A model generated the notes under the pieces. It did no database searches, was not told the origin of the DNA, and saw only the letters and a program-made list of their open reading frames with translations. The position numbers and the translations under genes were made by a program. 48,304 nt of DNA from Spirochaetota bacterium. GTDB lineage: Bacteria; Spirochaetota; UBA4802; JAFGDQ01. The stretch spans positions 1 to 48,304 of the forward strand of contig JAXHTS010000013.1 in NCBI GenBank assembly GCA_034190085.1, in the 5' to 3' direction. Positions within the stretch are counted from its first letter, which is position 1. The number at the start of each line of letters is the position of its first letter. Shown here one piece after another: positions 20,690 through 29,944 of the stretch.

Positions 20690-21721
20690 CTATTCAAAAT
20701 TTTGCACCCTTATTCCAATAACCTCTATAATTTTTTTGTCGGATACTATGCTTATCCTAGCATTACCCCTCCGTTTAAACACAAAACTCATCGTTTCCCC
20801 ACCATCCATTTGTCTGTAAAATCTAACCCTCTTTGAGCTGTCATCCTCAATATAGGCTTCATATATAGCCCTTTCCCTATTTGTAGGTACAGTGTAATCG
20901 ATTTTTTCATAGGATATATAAGGATGCTCTTTGAGGGGATAATAATATATCTTCAGCTTAGCCTTATCGCCTTTAGATATTGGCGTGCCCTTCTTTGGCT
21001 CTTGGGATATTATAAGCCCGCTCATTTTTTTCGAACTAGTTATCTTTATCTCTTCATAAATTGAAAGCCCCTTTGAAAGCAATAGGTTAAAACATAAATC
21101 AATTGATTGTCCAATTAAATTAGGCATCTTCATGTCAATATCCGACTTCCCGGCTGATACAAGAAGATTGATCTTTCTATCAGGTGTGACCTCTTCACCG
21201 GCTATTGGATTTTGATCAATTACAATATTATTAGCACTCTTATCCGATTGAATATATGATATGACACCTATTCCAAGCGAGATGGATCTATTATAAACGT
21301 GAAGATTTTTCATCTTATTCATAGCAAATGGGAGCTGTAATCCGATTAGATTGGGGACGTCAACAAGGAGATTGCTTCTACTGACAATAAGTTTAAGTTT
21401 AGTACCCTCTGAAACAATACTTCCGCATTCAGGATGTTGATTAAGGATTACACCATTATCTATATCAAATACATCATAGAAACTTATCTCAGGCGATAGC
21501 CCGCTTCTCTCAAGACTGTTATAAACATCAATAAAGCGTTTGCCAACCACATATGGTATTTTTACCTCCTTTTCTGACTCTGTAAGGAATATTAAGATGA
21601 TCGTTGAAATAAATAGATATAGAGAAATCCCAATAAGCAATAACAAGGCTGTTGGACCTACAACCTTTGATAAGATATTTTTCAGAGCTTCGCTATTCCA
21701 ATATCCCTCTTTTCCTTTCAA
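20690..21721 (-). CDS. Membrane-anchored PASTA-domain protein
   Basis: About 343 residues. A cytoplasmic N-terminus of some 18 residues and one membrane helix (GPTALLLLIGISLYLFI) lead to three PASTA domains: KIPYVVGKRFIDV..., VDVPNLIGLQLPFA... and MKMPNLIGQSIDL..., then a C-terminal beta-rich tail. PASTA domains bind peptidoglycan stem peptides or lipid II. Usually they sit on PknB kinases or PBPs; here there is no kinase or transpeptidase. The start chosen is a TTG preceded by GAGGGG; an in-frame TTG at 21805 adds 28 residues without a ribosome site. A cell-wall sensing or scaffolding role is an inference. Confidence 0.85.
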   Translation of the reverse strand: MKGKEGYWNSEALKNILSKVVGPTALLLLIGISLYLFISTIILIFLTESEKEVKIPYVVGKRFIDVYNSLERSGLSPEISFYDVFDIDNGVILNQHPECGSIVSEGTKLKLIVSRSNLLVDVPNLIGLQLPFAMNKMKNLHVYNRSISLGIGVISYIQSDKSANNIVIDQNPIAGEEVTPDRKINLLVSAGKSDIDMKMPNLIGQSIDLCFNLLLSKGLSIYEEIKITSSKKMSGLIISQEPKKGTPISKGDKAKLKIYYYPLKEHPYISYEKIDYTVPTNRERAIYEAYIEDDSSKRVRFYRQMDGGETMSFVFKRRGNARISIVSDKKIIEVIGIRVQNFE

Positions 21722-21945
21722 TTTACTCGTCCCCTCTTTATAAAATTTCACATCAATTATAATTAAGTTGTCGCCCCTTTTATACTTGCCTACACTTCTA
21801 TCCAAGAGTAAATAATGGTAGAAGAATCTCCATCTATCCCACTAGCTATTCTATTATAGAAAGTATTATTCATGAAGATATGTTGAAGATATTCATAGAC
21901 TATAAGGCTGGAATTACTGTTATAGCGGTACTAGTAATAATGGCA

Positions 21946-22224
21946 TTACCCTTTAATTCGCTTTAACTCAATCTTAACTAGGTTCATTTTATCCATACAC
22001 TCCATGTTAATTATGTCAGGATCACCCCATTCAGGTGGGAATCCACCTCCAAACTGGAGCATAATTATATATGGAAAAATATCATGATATAAAAATCCAC
22101 ACAAACCTCCGCTGCTATGACCGCTTAGCTCAATTTGATCACCTACCTTATGACCAGCGCTACAGTGCCCCTTCACTTCCATTATTGTACCAATGATCCG
22201 ATATCCTAACCTCTCTTCACCCAT
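21946..22224 (-). CDS. TIGR04076 family protein
   Basis: 92 residues. Typical pattern: YRIIGTIMEVKGHCSAGHKVGD, then GGLCGFLYHDIFPYI, LQFGGGFPPEWGDPD, and a Cys plus Asn before ELKRI. The conserved Cys residues (GHC, LCG, EC) suggest metal or cofactor binding, but the family has no established function. It has a strong GAGGAGG site and is stand-alone. Confidence 0.8.
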   Translation of the reverse strand: MGEERLGYRIIGTIMEVKGHCSAGHKVGDQIELSGHSSGGLCGFLYHDIFPYIIMLQFGGGFPPEWGDPDIINMECMDKMNLVKIELKRIKG

Positions 22225-22654
22225 TTTATCCTCCTCTTAAATAAAGAATAGGCAATGGACATAAATGACCTTTTTCTCAAGGCTACAAGCTTATTTGATA
22301 TACATCAAATATGATAAATTATATCAGTCAAGTACTATTATCAATTATATCATCTATACGAAATCCTTTTTCATGCTTTCCTGCTCCAGTTATGAATAAT
22401 TTACGATGCAGAGGAGTTAATGTCATTAACTCACATAATTATCGAGTAAAATCAATCCCTTTCATATCTTTGTAGGCCCAGGGATATACATTTATTTATT
22501 TATATTGACTCCTGCCATCCCTTATTCCTATCATCTTATTATACGAATAATAGGATGACTGATTATAATTCTTGTGCAAAGAAAAACACATTAGAAGAAC
22601 AAATATTTTATCTTAAAGTTTTGCTTTAATCCCCTTAATTGCTGACCAAAGACT
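22225..22654. other. Intergenic region, 430 bp
   Basis: Divergent spacer between the TIGR04076 gene and the DUF938 gene. AT-rich; short imperfect inverted repeats around 22515-22560 only. No gene or known RNA was seen. Confidence 0.4.
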
Positions 22655-23248
22655 ATGAACAAACCCTTTTCACAATCTTGCGAAAACAATAAGACACCCA
22701 TTCTGAATGTACTCTCCAGATATCTCACTCAACCCGCAACTCTTCTGGAAGTGGGTAGCGGAACAGGTCAGCATGGCGTTCATATGGCCAACCACTTACC
22801 TCACATCACCTGGCAAACCAGCGACATCGATGAAAACCTTGCAGGCATCGATCTTTGGCGCAGGGAATTCCAGCTTGACAACTTACTTAAGCCGATATAC
22901 TTCAATGTGTTGGAGCCAGAATCTGCACCCAGCATGCACGATCACCTCTTTTCAGCAAATACTCTACATATCATGAGTTGGCAAGCTGTGGAATCCTTCT
23001 TTAAAATTATCCCATCTCTGATGAGAAAGGGCGGATTGGCATTTTTCTATGGACCTTTCAAGTATCATGGAGAATACACTAGCCCTAACAATGCTGACTT
23101 TGACCTGTGGTTGAAGGAATGTGCAACCCATCAAGGCATTCGCGACTTCGAAGCGATCGAGGCGTTGGCTTATAATGCAGGTTTAATATTATTGGAGGAT
23201 GTCAGCATGCCTGTCAACAACCAGACCCTGGTCTGGAAGCGGGGTTAA
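22655..23248 (+). CDS. DUF938 family SAM-dependent methyltransferase
   Basis: 197 residues. SAM-binding motif LLEVGSGTGQHGVHMA at about residues 30-45, then WQTSDIDEN, FSANTLHIMSW, GGLAFFYGPFKYHGEYTS, and the closing NNQTLVWKR, all typical of DUF938. Substrate unknown; nearest understood relatives are small-molecule class I methyltransferases. Codon use is somewhat GC-richer than surrounding genes, hinting at transfer. No ribosome site stands out. Confidence 0.85.
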   Translation: MNKPFSQSCENNKTPILNVLSRYLTQPATLLEVGSGTGQHGVHMANHLPHITWQTSDIDENLAGIDLWRREFQLDNLLKPIYFNVLEPESAPSMHDHLFSANTLHIMSWQAVESFFKIIPSLMRKGGLAFFYGPFKYHGEYTSPNNADFDLWLKECATHQGIRDFEAIEALAYNAGLILLEDVSMPVNNQTLVWKRG

Positions 23249-23337
23249 CTCAAGTAATGTAGTGAATTATATAAACTTAAGTTTATGCTTTATTTTCGCT
23301 GAATACAGAGAGGTATTATTATACAAGCTATGATCCT

Positions 23338-25260
23338 TTATATAATAATTCTCACAATGGGGATCTTCTTTCCCTTGCCCTTTACATAAATTGGTGGAAT
23401 CTCTTGAAACCTATATTTCTTCTTTGCATGCAAAAATAATTCTTTGGAAACAAGAATCTCGCTGGGTTTAGCCAAAGAACACAACCTCGCTGAAAGGTTT
23501 ACTGCATCCCCAACGCAAGCATAGTCCATCCTGAAACTTGATCCTATGTTCCCAACAACCACATCACCACCATGTACGCCTATTCCTACTTCAAAAATTG
23601 GCAGATTCTTCTTTGTCCTTTCCATATTTGCCCTTTTTATTGATCTCATAATCTCAATTGCGGTTTCTATTGCAGTATCTGCCCTCTTCTCTCCACCAAA
23701 GTGGGCCATTACCTCGTCTCCAGTATAATCATCAATATCTCCCTTCTTGGATGTTATGATCTTTGCCTGTAATTCAAGATAAAAATTTAGCACCTCAATC
23801 ACTGTCTCAGGATCATTTTTTTCAGAAAAAGATGTAAATCCTCGAACATCTGAAAAAATAAAGGCTAAATTCATTCTTTTAGTTGTACCAATAGCCACAT
23901 CCCCCTTCTTCCTTCCGATCATACTTCTGGTGGATCTTGAGACAAATTTCTCAAGGTGATATTTCATCTTGAGTTCATCAAGCATATTATTGAATATATC
24001 ACCAAGCCTACCAATCTCGTCATTGCTATCAATCTCAATCTTTGTCCCCAAATTCCCAGCGCTTACGATTAATGCCCATTTTTCTAACTTTTTCAAATTC
24101 TGTATCATATAATTTAACACAATGAGAAATGCTATACCACAGAGTATGATCATTACCAGGGCAATATTCATTACCTGGCTAATATTCTGACCTAACTCCT
24201 TCTTAATCATATCCACATTAAATATTATTGCCAGTGCGCCAAGACGCCTTACATTCTCAACTTGAGAGGATAGATAATTCAAACGTTTGATTATTAAATC
24301 ATTGATCTCCTTTGCCCTCGCTGGCATATCATTTAAATAGGCATCAATCTTTTTCTTCTTTTGAAGGAATAGCCATTTGTCGCGCCATAACCACTTCTCT
24401 CCTTTCTTAATACGCTTATCCCTGTATGTCATAATATTGCTGAATAGCTTTAAGAATAGAAAGTCTATATCCGATGCCTTAACGATAATAGAGGGAAACC
24501 CATCCTGTTTTTTGAGCTTTTGATTATTAAACTCATCTCCAAGGGTTTTCCTATATTTCCTCCATAACGAACGATAAATCTGATTTCTTGCCTTTTTGTC
24601 CGAGTTGTGATATTTATTATAATATTTTTTGAAATCCTTCAGCAGGTTAACCACATTGCCCCTGTGTAGAAAAATTGGATAGGTGATAGCACGATATCTT
24701 TTGTTGATCACTTCCTTTGTCTTTTTATTCTTCTTTTTCTCAGTATAATCATAAAAATACAATTTCTCCTCTTTCTGCTTCAAACACCTCTTTATATAGG
24801 ATTGAGTAGATTTCTGTTTGCGCATTGACTTTTGGGTACTGAATTGAATTATTCCCCTTTCATCAGTCAGAATAATGCTTACAATATCATCGTTATAGGT
24901 CTTGAAATTCGATGATTCCCTTACAATGGTCTCATACTTGATACGCAATTCCTCCTTTGTTGTCATAATGTTCTTATCAAGATAAAACTCAGCAGGGCCG
25001 CTTAATATTCGAGTAAGCGTTGACGCCTTCCTATACTTTTCATCCTCCAATAGCCTTCTCTGGTTCATATACATTATCAGGGTAAAAATACTAATTATAA
25101 CAATCATCACAAGAGATAATAAGCCTAAAAATCTTATTCTTATTCCAAAATATACTTTTCTTATATTTGCCTGGTTTTTATAATCTCTATCAAGCGGTAA
25201 AAGCCCTTTAAGAAAAAGGGCAATCCTAGGATACAGCGTATATAAATATTTTCTAATCAA
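23338..25260 (-). CDS. HAMP-linked class III nucleotidyl cyclase
   Basis: 640 residues. Membrane helices at about 43-65 and 364-384 flank a large, very basic extracytoplasmic sensor; HAMP at 385-437; a class III cyclase domain at 462-640. Metal-binding Asp at 471 (FSDVRGFTSFSE) and 515 (GDEVMAHFG), and the transition-state Asn588 and Arg592 (VNLSARL), are present, so catalysis is expected. The adenine-reading Lys of the usual IDK(F/Y)xGD motif is replaced by Asp511 (IDDYTGD), so the product (cAMP, cGMP or other) is uncertain. TTG start with AAGG eight bases before. Such receptors are numerous in spirochaetes. Confidence 0.9.
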   Translation of the reverse strand: MIRKYLYTLYPRIALFLKGLLPLDRDYKNQANIRKVYFGIRIRFLGLLSLVMIVIISIFTLIMYMNQRRLLEDEKYRKASTLTRILSGPAEFYLDKNIMTTKEELRIKYETIVRESSNFKTYNDDIVSIILTDERGIIQFSTQKSMRKQKSTQSYIKRCLKQKEEKLYFYDYTEKKKNKKTKEVINKRYRAITYPIFLHRGNVVNLLKDFKKYYNKYHNSDKKARNQIYRSLWRKYRKTLGDEFNNQKLKKQDGFPSIIVKASDIDFLFLKLFSNIMTYRDKRIKKGEKWLWRDKWLFLQKKKKIDAYLNDMPARAKEINDLIIKRLNYLSSQVENVRRLGALAIIFNVDMIKKELGQNISQVMNIALVMIILCGIAFLIVLNYMIQNLKKLEKWALIVSAGNLGTKIEIDSNDEIGRLGDIFNNMLDELKMKYHLEKFVSRSTRSMIGRKKGDVAIGTTKRMNLAFIFSDVRGFTSFSEKNDPETVIEVLNFYLELQAKIITSKKGDIDDYTGDEVMAHFGGEKRADTAIETAIEIMRSIKRANMERTKKNLPIFEVGIGVHGGDVVVGNIGSSFRMDYACVGDAVNLSARLCSLAKPSEILVSKELFLHAKKKYRFQEIPPIYVKGKGKKIPIVRIII

Positions 25261-25583
25261 GATGATTACCTTTTTTGTTATTAAATCCTAAAAAAATAAA
25301 TTCACATAACTCAGTAAAGAGGAATTCATCCCTGACCAATCTGAAGGGTAGGGATAATGAAATAGGCTAATCTACCATCATTCTATCTAATTTGAATCTA
25401 ATGGATCACTAATGAGAGCGCAGATAAAACTATATTGGAATCTCAGACGCTTTAGGCTTGAAATTCCCAATACTATATTTATCGAATTGTATTCACTAAA
25501 TAATATGATTATACATTTCGATAGATTAATTATAGCATGTAAAGCAAAATATCTATAATTTAATTTCCAAAGACAACATATTT
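25261..25583. other. Intergenic region, 323 bp
   Basis: Divergent spacer between the cyclase gene and the SbcD-like gene; AT-rich, must hold promoters for both. No hairpin, repeat or gene recognised. Confidence 0.35.
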
Positions 25584-26672
25584 GTGATTAAAATACTATT
25601 GACATCAGACATACACCTTGGACATAGAAATGATGATTTCTATGTATCAGAAGACGCTAGAATGAAAACCTTTAAAAGGATAACATCCCTTGCAAAGGAG
25701 CATGACCTATTATTAATTGGGGGAGATCTCTTTGATTATCCAAATATTGGTAAAGAACTTATTGATTTTGTTGCTGAAGAATTTCAAAATATCAGGGATA
25801 ATGACGTAGAAATCGTATACACCCTTGGAGAAAATGAACTCTATGAAGATGGCTCTATTCCGAATTTTCTATTAAATCTGAATACAAATCATCTATTTTC
25901 AAGGATTGAGCACTCTCCCTATTGTTTCTCAAAGAAAAATCAACAGGTATTCATTTATGGATCACCATCTAGAAAAATTGATTTCTCTCAAATAAGAAGG
26001 AAGGCAGAAGGTGGATTTCATATAGGATTATTCCATGTAAATTTCGTCCTCAATGATGAATGTATAGATTCAAATATTTCCACACTACATAGGAGGGATA
26101 TAAAATCTCTAGACCTCGATTTTTATGCCCTTGGGCACTATCATCACTTCAAGGTGTTCAAATCCATGGGCAGAATCATTGCAGCATATCCAGGTAGTCC
26201 GGAAGCTACCTCCTTCGGTGAGAAGGGGGATCGATCTGTTCTCTCAATTATTGTTGATGATAATGAAATATCCCAGATAAAGATGTTTACTGTAAATTCT
26301 ACGATAGTTAATGAGACATTCATCGATTGCTGCAAGCCAGATGCTCACAACACCTTATGTGAGGTCTTAGAGAATAATAAATCTTTTCAGACAATTATAA
26401 AAATTATCCTGTTTGGGAAGAGAGATTTCAATATAGATTCTCAGATAATTGAGGGATATGAGAGGGAATACCTCAAAATCCTTGTTGAGGATAATTCATA
26501 TCCTTCAATTGACCTTTTAATAAAAGAATTCGAAAATGAAAATTCATTAAGGGGAGAATTCTTTTCAATTTTAAAAGAGAGAATAGCCCAAAAAGAGATG
26601 CCTCCTGATATAGACCTAATGAATCTGTCTGAAATATTACATCATACTCTAAGGGAGGAGACCCTTGTTTAG
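25584..26672 (+). CDS. SbcD/Mre11/YhaO-like metallophosphoesterase
   Basis: 362 residues. Phosphoesterase motifs: D9-x-H11 (SDIHLGH), GGD48 (IGGDLFD), H151 (GLFHVNF) and GHYHH (184-188), then a capping region. The third motif, normally GNHD, reads GENE (82-85), so the catalytic His and the Asn ligand are replaced; nuclease activity may be altered or lost. It precedes by 11 bp a large SMC-like ATPase, the SbcD-SbcC or YhaO-YhaN arrangement, and the two proteins probably form a complex working on DNA ends. GTG start, ribosome site weak. Confidence 0.8.
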   Translation: MIKILLTSDIHLGHRNDDFYVSEDARMKTFKRITSLAKEHDLLLIGGDLFDYPNIGKELIDFVAEEFQNIRDNDVEIVYTLGENELYEDGSIPNFLLNLNTNHLFSRIEHSPYCFSKKNQQVFIYGSPSRKIDFSQIRRKAEGGFHIGLFHVNFVLNDECIDSNISTLHRRDIKSLDLDFYALGHYHHFKVFKSMGRIIAAYPGSPEATSFGEKGDRSVLSIIVDDNEISQIKMFTVNSTIVNETFIDCCKPDAHNTLCEVLENNKSFQTIIKIILFGKRDFNIDSQIIEGYEREYLKILVEDNSYPSIDLLIKEFENENSLRGEFFSILKERIAQKEMPPDIDLMNLSEILHHTLREETLV

Positions 26673-26683
26673 GAGGAAGTGCT

Positions 26684-28849
26684 GTGCAAATAATCGAGTG
26701 CATAGCCTCAAAACCCGGACTTTTTGATAATACTATAATCGAATTGGACAATAGGGTTAATATTATCTATGGGGGAAATGACTCAGGGAAGAGCCTTTTA
26801 GCCAGAGCCATTATTGATACATTGTGGGGAATCTTCCCCAACTTATCATTATTGAATGGTGACGCTTGGGATAACCTATATTTAGATATCCTATTTTCCA
26901 ATACTGATAGCCAATACAGGTTTATTAGAGATAGTAATAGAACATTTGAGATATTAGCAAAAGAGGGCTCTGTAGAAAAAAAAATTTATGAAAATACAAA
27001 CAACAATAAGGAAATAGTCTCAGATGGGGACATCTATAAAAAGCTTCATTCCTTCAATAATGGTGTGAAAATAATAGATTTTTTCAATAGTATTGATATA
27101 ACAACATTCTTGAATATCGCCTTCTTGCCATCTCCTCTTGAATCACATCGACATGAGACATCCTATTACACTAACCTTAAAAAAATATTAATTGAGGACA
27201 GCACTGATTCAAATTTATTTTATAGAAATATAAAAAATGCCTTCGGACAGGAGGAGACATTCAACTTTAATAATCCTATTCTAAATGAAATCCTAAAAAC
27301 TGAAGGTATTATTAAAGATTGTGATAAGAAGATACAGATAATTGACATTCAGAATTCAAAGATAGATAAGCTATACAGGGAAAAAACACAAATTGAGGAA
27401 AAGATTGGTGGTTTAGAGAAGAAACTTGCAGAACTCAGAAATAGAAAGAGCACCCTTCTTGTTATACTGGAGAATGTTATTAGACTTCAGAGTATTGAGA
27501 AAAATATTACAGAAATAGCAGAAGAAATCCTATATGAGCATGATAAGACCAAAAGCGTCTTGCGAATGGTTGAGGAGATTGAGATCATGTTTCCTCAGTT
27601 TAAAGATTTTAATGAAATTAGCAGGAATAATATACAAAAAATTGAGGAAGCATACAACGATATACGAAGCGTTAATGAGGTTATAGATGATTTTATTTTC
27701 CAAAAAAAAGAAAAGAGGAATTGGATGACCAATAGACTCATAATAATTAACCTCTTTTCTATTATTGTAGCATTTGTCACTCTCAACATTGATGCCGTAA
27801 TTATACCCAGTGGTGACAAAATAACCATACTAGTCCTATTATTGATTCTCTCCCTAAGCCTATCATTCTTATCCGTTTTACCTTATGTATTTTCATACAG
27901 ATCCAAAGAACTTAAACAATTGATTACTAAAAAAAATTGTATGGGGAAAAGATTAAAATGCCTGCTAAATCAGAACAATATAGATTTAAATGATAATAGA
28001 TTAGAATCGATATATGAACTTCTTGTCCAGTACTTTGAAGAATATGGCGAATATTCAATCAAACATTTTGAACTTAGTAATGCCAAGGAATCCCTGAAGG
28101 ATAAAGAATACCTCAACAGAATTGAATGCAGATTAAATCGTCTTATTAAAGAAGAGGAAGCGTTAATAGAAGAGATAAATAAGGATATAATCTCGATGAA
28201 GGATGTTGGAAACCTAGAATTAAATCCAGACATAATTCAGGGTATGATATCCAATATAAATTTAAATATAAAAACAATAAAAGATAACATCAAATTAAAT
28301 GAAACAATTATTATTAATATAAATAAGGATATTAAAGACAATAAAAACTTGTTTCAAAAAAGAGAACAACTGATTGAAGAGAAAGAGGAAGCAGAGAAAA
28401 GACTAAAGGATTTGAATACTGAAAAGAATTCTATTTTCTATATCATGGAACTCTTAACAGAGGCAGTTAATCAAAGGGAAAAGAAGCAACTTGATAAATT
28501 GGTTCTATCCTCACTAGATAAATTCCAAATACTCACAGATAATCACTACGATCATCTTATAGATTACAACCATATCAGTAATCTAATTACGAGGAATGAA
28601 CATATTGAAAACACGAGTCCTGCAATTATTCATATATTATTACTCTCAATTATGCTCTCAATAACAGATTTTTTGGTTGATTATAAACTTGACCTCCCAT
28701 TAATTATTGATGAGCCATTCCTATTCATGGATGATATACGGATTAACAGGTTGAAACAATTGCTTGATGATATTTCACATAAGAGACAGATAATAATTTT
28801 TACCTATAATCCAAATCTAAAGGCTTTAGGAAGTTGTGTTGAATTATAG
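26684..28849 (+). CDS. SbcC/YhaN-like ATPase with internal membrane hairpin
   Basis: 721 residues. Walker A at 30-37 (GGNDSGKS), long coiled coils, and a C-terminal Walker B LIIDEPFLFMD (about 672) followed by the D-loop/switch region ending in FTYN. At the apex, where Rad50/SbcC has a CxxC zinc hook, there are two strongly hydrophobic stretches at roughly 350-372 and 382-406, predicted to be a membrane hairpin, as in B. subtilis YhaN. This would tether the ATPase heads to the membrane on coiled-coil arms. GTG start after AGGAGG; 11 bp behind the phosphoesterase gene and 2 bp before the TPR gene, so one operon. Confidence 0.8.
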   Translation: MQIIECIASKPGLFDNTIIELDNRVNIIYGGNDSGKSLLARAIIDTLWGIFPNLSLLNGDAWDNLYLDILFSNTDSQYRFIRDSNRTFEILAKEGSVEKKIYENTNNNKEIVSDGDIYKKLHSFNNGVKIIDFFNSIDITTFLNIAFLPSPLESHRHETSYYTNLKKILIEDSTDSNLFYRNIKNAFGQEETFNFNNPILNEILKTEGIIKDCDKKIQIIDIQNSKIDKLYREKTQIEEKIGGLEKKLAELRNRKSTLLVILENVIRLQSIEKNITEIAEEILYEHDKTKSVLRMVEEIEIMFPQFKDFNEISRNNIQKIEEAYNDIRSVNEVIDDFIFQKKEKRNWMTNRLIIINLFSIIVAFVTLNIDAVIIPSGDKITILVLLLILSLSLSFLSVLPYVFSYRSKELKQLITKKNCMGKRLKCLLNQNNIDLNDNRLESIYELLVQYFEEYGEYSIKHFELSNAKESLKDKEYLNRIECRLNRLIKEEEALIEEINKDIISMKDVGNLELNPDIIQGMISNINLNIKTIKDNIKLNETIIININKDIKDNKNLFQKREQLIEEKEEAEKRLKDLNTEKNSIFYIMELLTEAVNQREKKQLDKLVLSSLDKFQILTDNHYDHLIDYNHISNLITRNEHIENTSPAIIHILLLSIMLSITDFLVDYKLDLPLIIDEPFLFMDDIRINRLKQLLDDISHKRQIIIFTYNPNLKALGSCVEL

Positions 28850-28851
28850 CT

Positions 28852-29832
28852 ATGGAACAAAATGGACAACTCAATTTTTCAGATGATCCCTTACTTGCTG
28901 GAAGTAATGAATCTTTCCAGTTCTTAGAAGAGGGGAAATTCTTAGAAGCAGTGACCAAGCTTGATGAACTTATGAGCATAAATCCAAATTATCCAGGATT
29001 AGGGGAGGGATACCGAACAGCAAGATTTTGGAACAACAGGGAAAAAGAGATCAACAACCTGGATCAGGGCAAACAAACAGCGGACTTCCTAATGATTCAG
29101 TGGATGGAATTTGAGAATTATGCGGAAGAGAATCATATGAAGTATTCTATGGCATACCATTCAGCAATGAAGTATATCTTTTTTACCGCCTCTGAGCATT
29201 ACAAGATAGCCTTTAGGAGCCAGGATAGTTCTACAGATAATTTCGATCTCTTGCTCAATTTAGGCATCTGTTTTTTAATATTAGAAGAATATAATTCTGC
29301 AATAGAAACCCTTGAGTACGCCCGCAGTATTCATAAAAATAGCGCAAGATTACTGAGCATGCTTGGCGAAGCCTATTATCATACTGGAGAGATGTCTAAA
29401 GGGCTTCTATATCTGAAAGAGGCATTTTTGATAAATCCCTCTGAAATTGACATTAGCGCCCTGAAATCCAAACCTATTCTCGAACTAATAAAGATCGTGC
29501 ACAGTAGCAAACCGGATTGTAATGATCCCAGGGAATGGATGCCGATATTTGGTTTTGTAAAAGAATTATTCAATGCTAGACGCCAGTTAAACAGAGACCA
29601 AGTTGAAGTGCTAAAGCGCGATATACGCAGCCTGGAAAAAAGCTTTCAAACCCTGAGTAAAGAGAGAATATACAACTCCAACATTATCCCCAGACTCGCA
29701 AATAAATATCTTTGGATGCTTGAATATTTCAGATATCAAGAGTATGATTCAACCAATATCAAAGAAATAAAGGAAAGGCTTATTCAGATTGATGGAGAAA
29801 TATTTGAAATATATTTCATGGATACGCAGTAG
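28852..29832 (+). CDS. TPR-repeat protein
   Basis: 326 residues, soluble. At least three TPR-like helix pairs: FQFLEEGKFLEAVTKLDEL (about 22-45), LLLNLGICFLILEEYNSAIETLEYA (130-155) and LSMLGEAYYHTGEMSKGLLYLKEAF (165-190), then a helical C-terminus. TPRs are protein-binding scaffolds. The start codon is 2 bp past the ATPase stop, so the protein probably assists the phosphoesterase/ATPase pair; that functional link is inference. No catalytic residues seen. Confidence 0.75.
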   Translation: MEQNGQLNFSDDPLLAGSNESFQFLEEGKFLEAVTKLDELMSINPNYPGLGEGYRTARFWNNREKEINNLDQGKQTADFLMIQWMEFENYAEENHMKYSMAYHSAMKYIFFTASEHYKIAFRSQDSSTDNFDLLLNLGICFLILEEYNSAIETLEYARSIHKNSARLLSMLGEAYYHTGEMSKGLLYLKEAFLINPSEIDISALKSKPILELIKIVHSSKPDCNDPREWMPIFGFVKELFNARRQLNRDQVEVLKRDIRSLEKSFQTLSKERIYNSNIIPRLANKYLWMLEYFRYQEYDSTNIKEIKERLIQIDGEIFEIYFMDTQ

Positions 29833-29894
29833 TTGAATAAATAATCGGAATCCCCTCAATTTGTTACTAAAATGATTGAATGGCAATCATACCC

Positions 29895-29927
29895 TTAGGA
29901 ATGAGTTGTTAAAGCAATAATTCCTAA
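29895..29927. terminator. Possible bidirectional hairpin between convergent genes
   Basis: Inverted repeat TTAGGAAT / ATTCCTAA with a 17-base loop in the 112-bp space between the convergent TPR and histidine-kinase genes. No T-run follows, so it is a weak terminator candidate. Confidence 0.3.
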
Positions 29928-29944
29928 CTACAAGCGCACTCATG

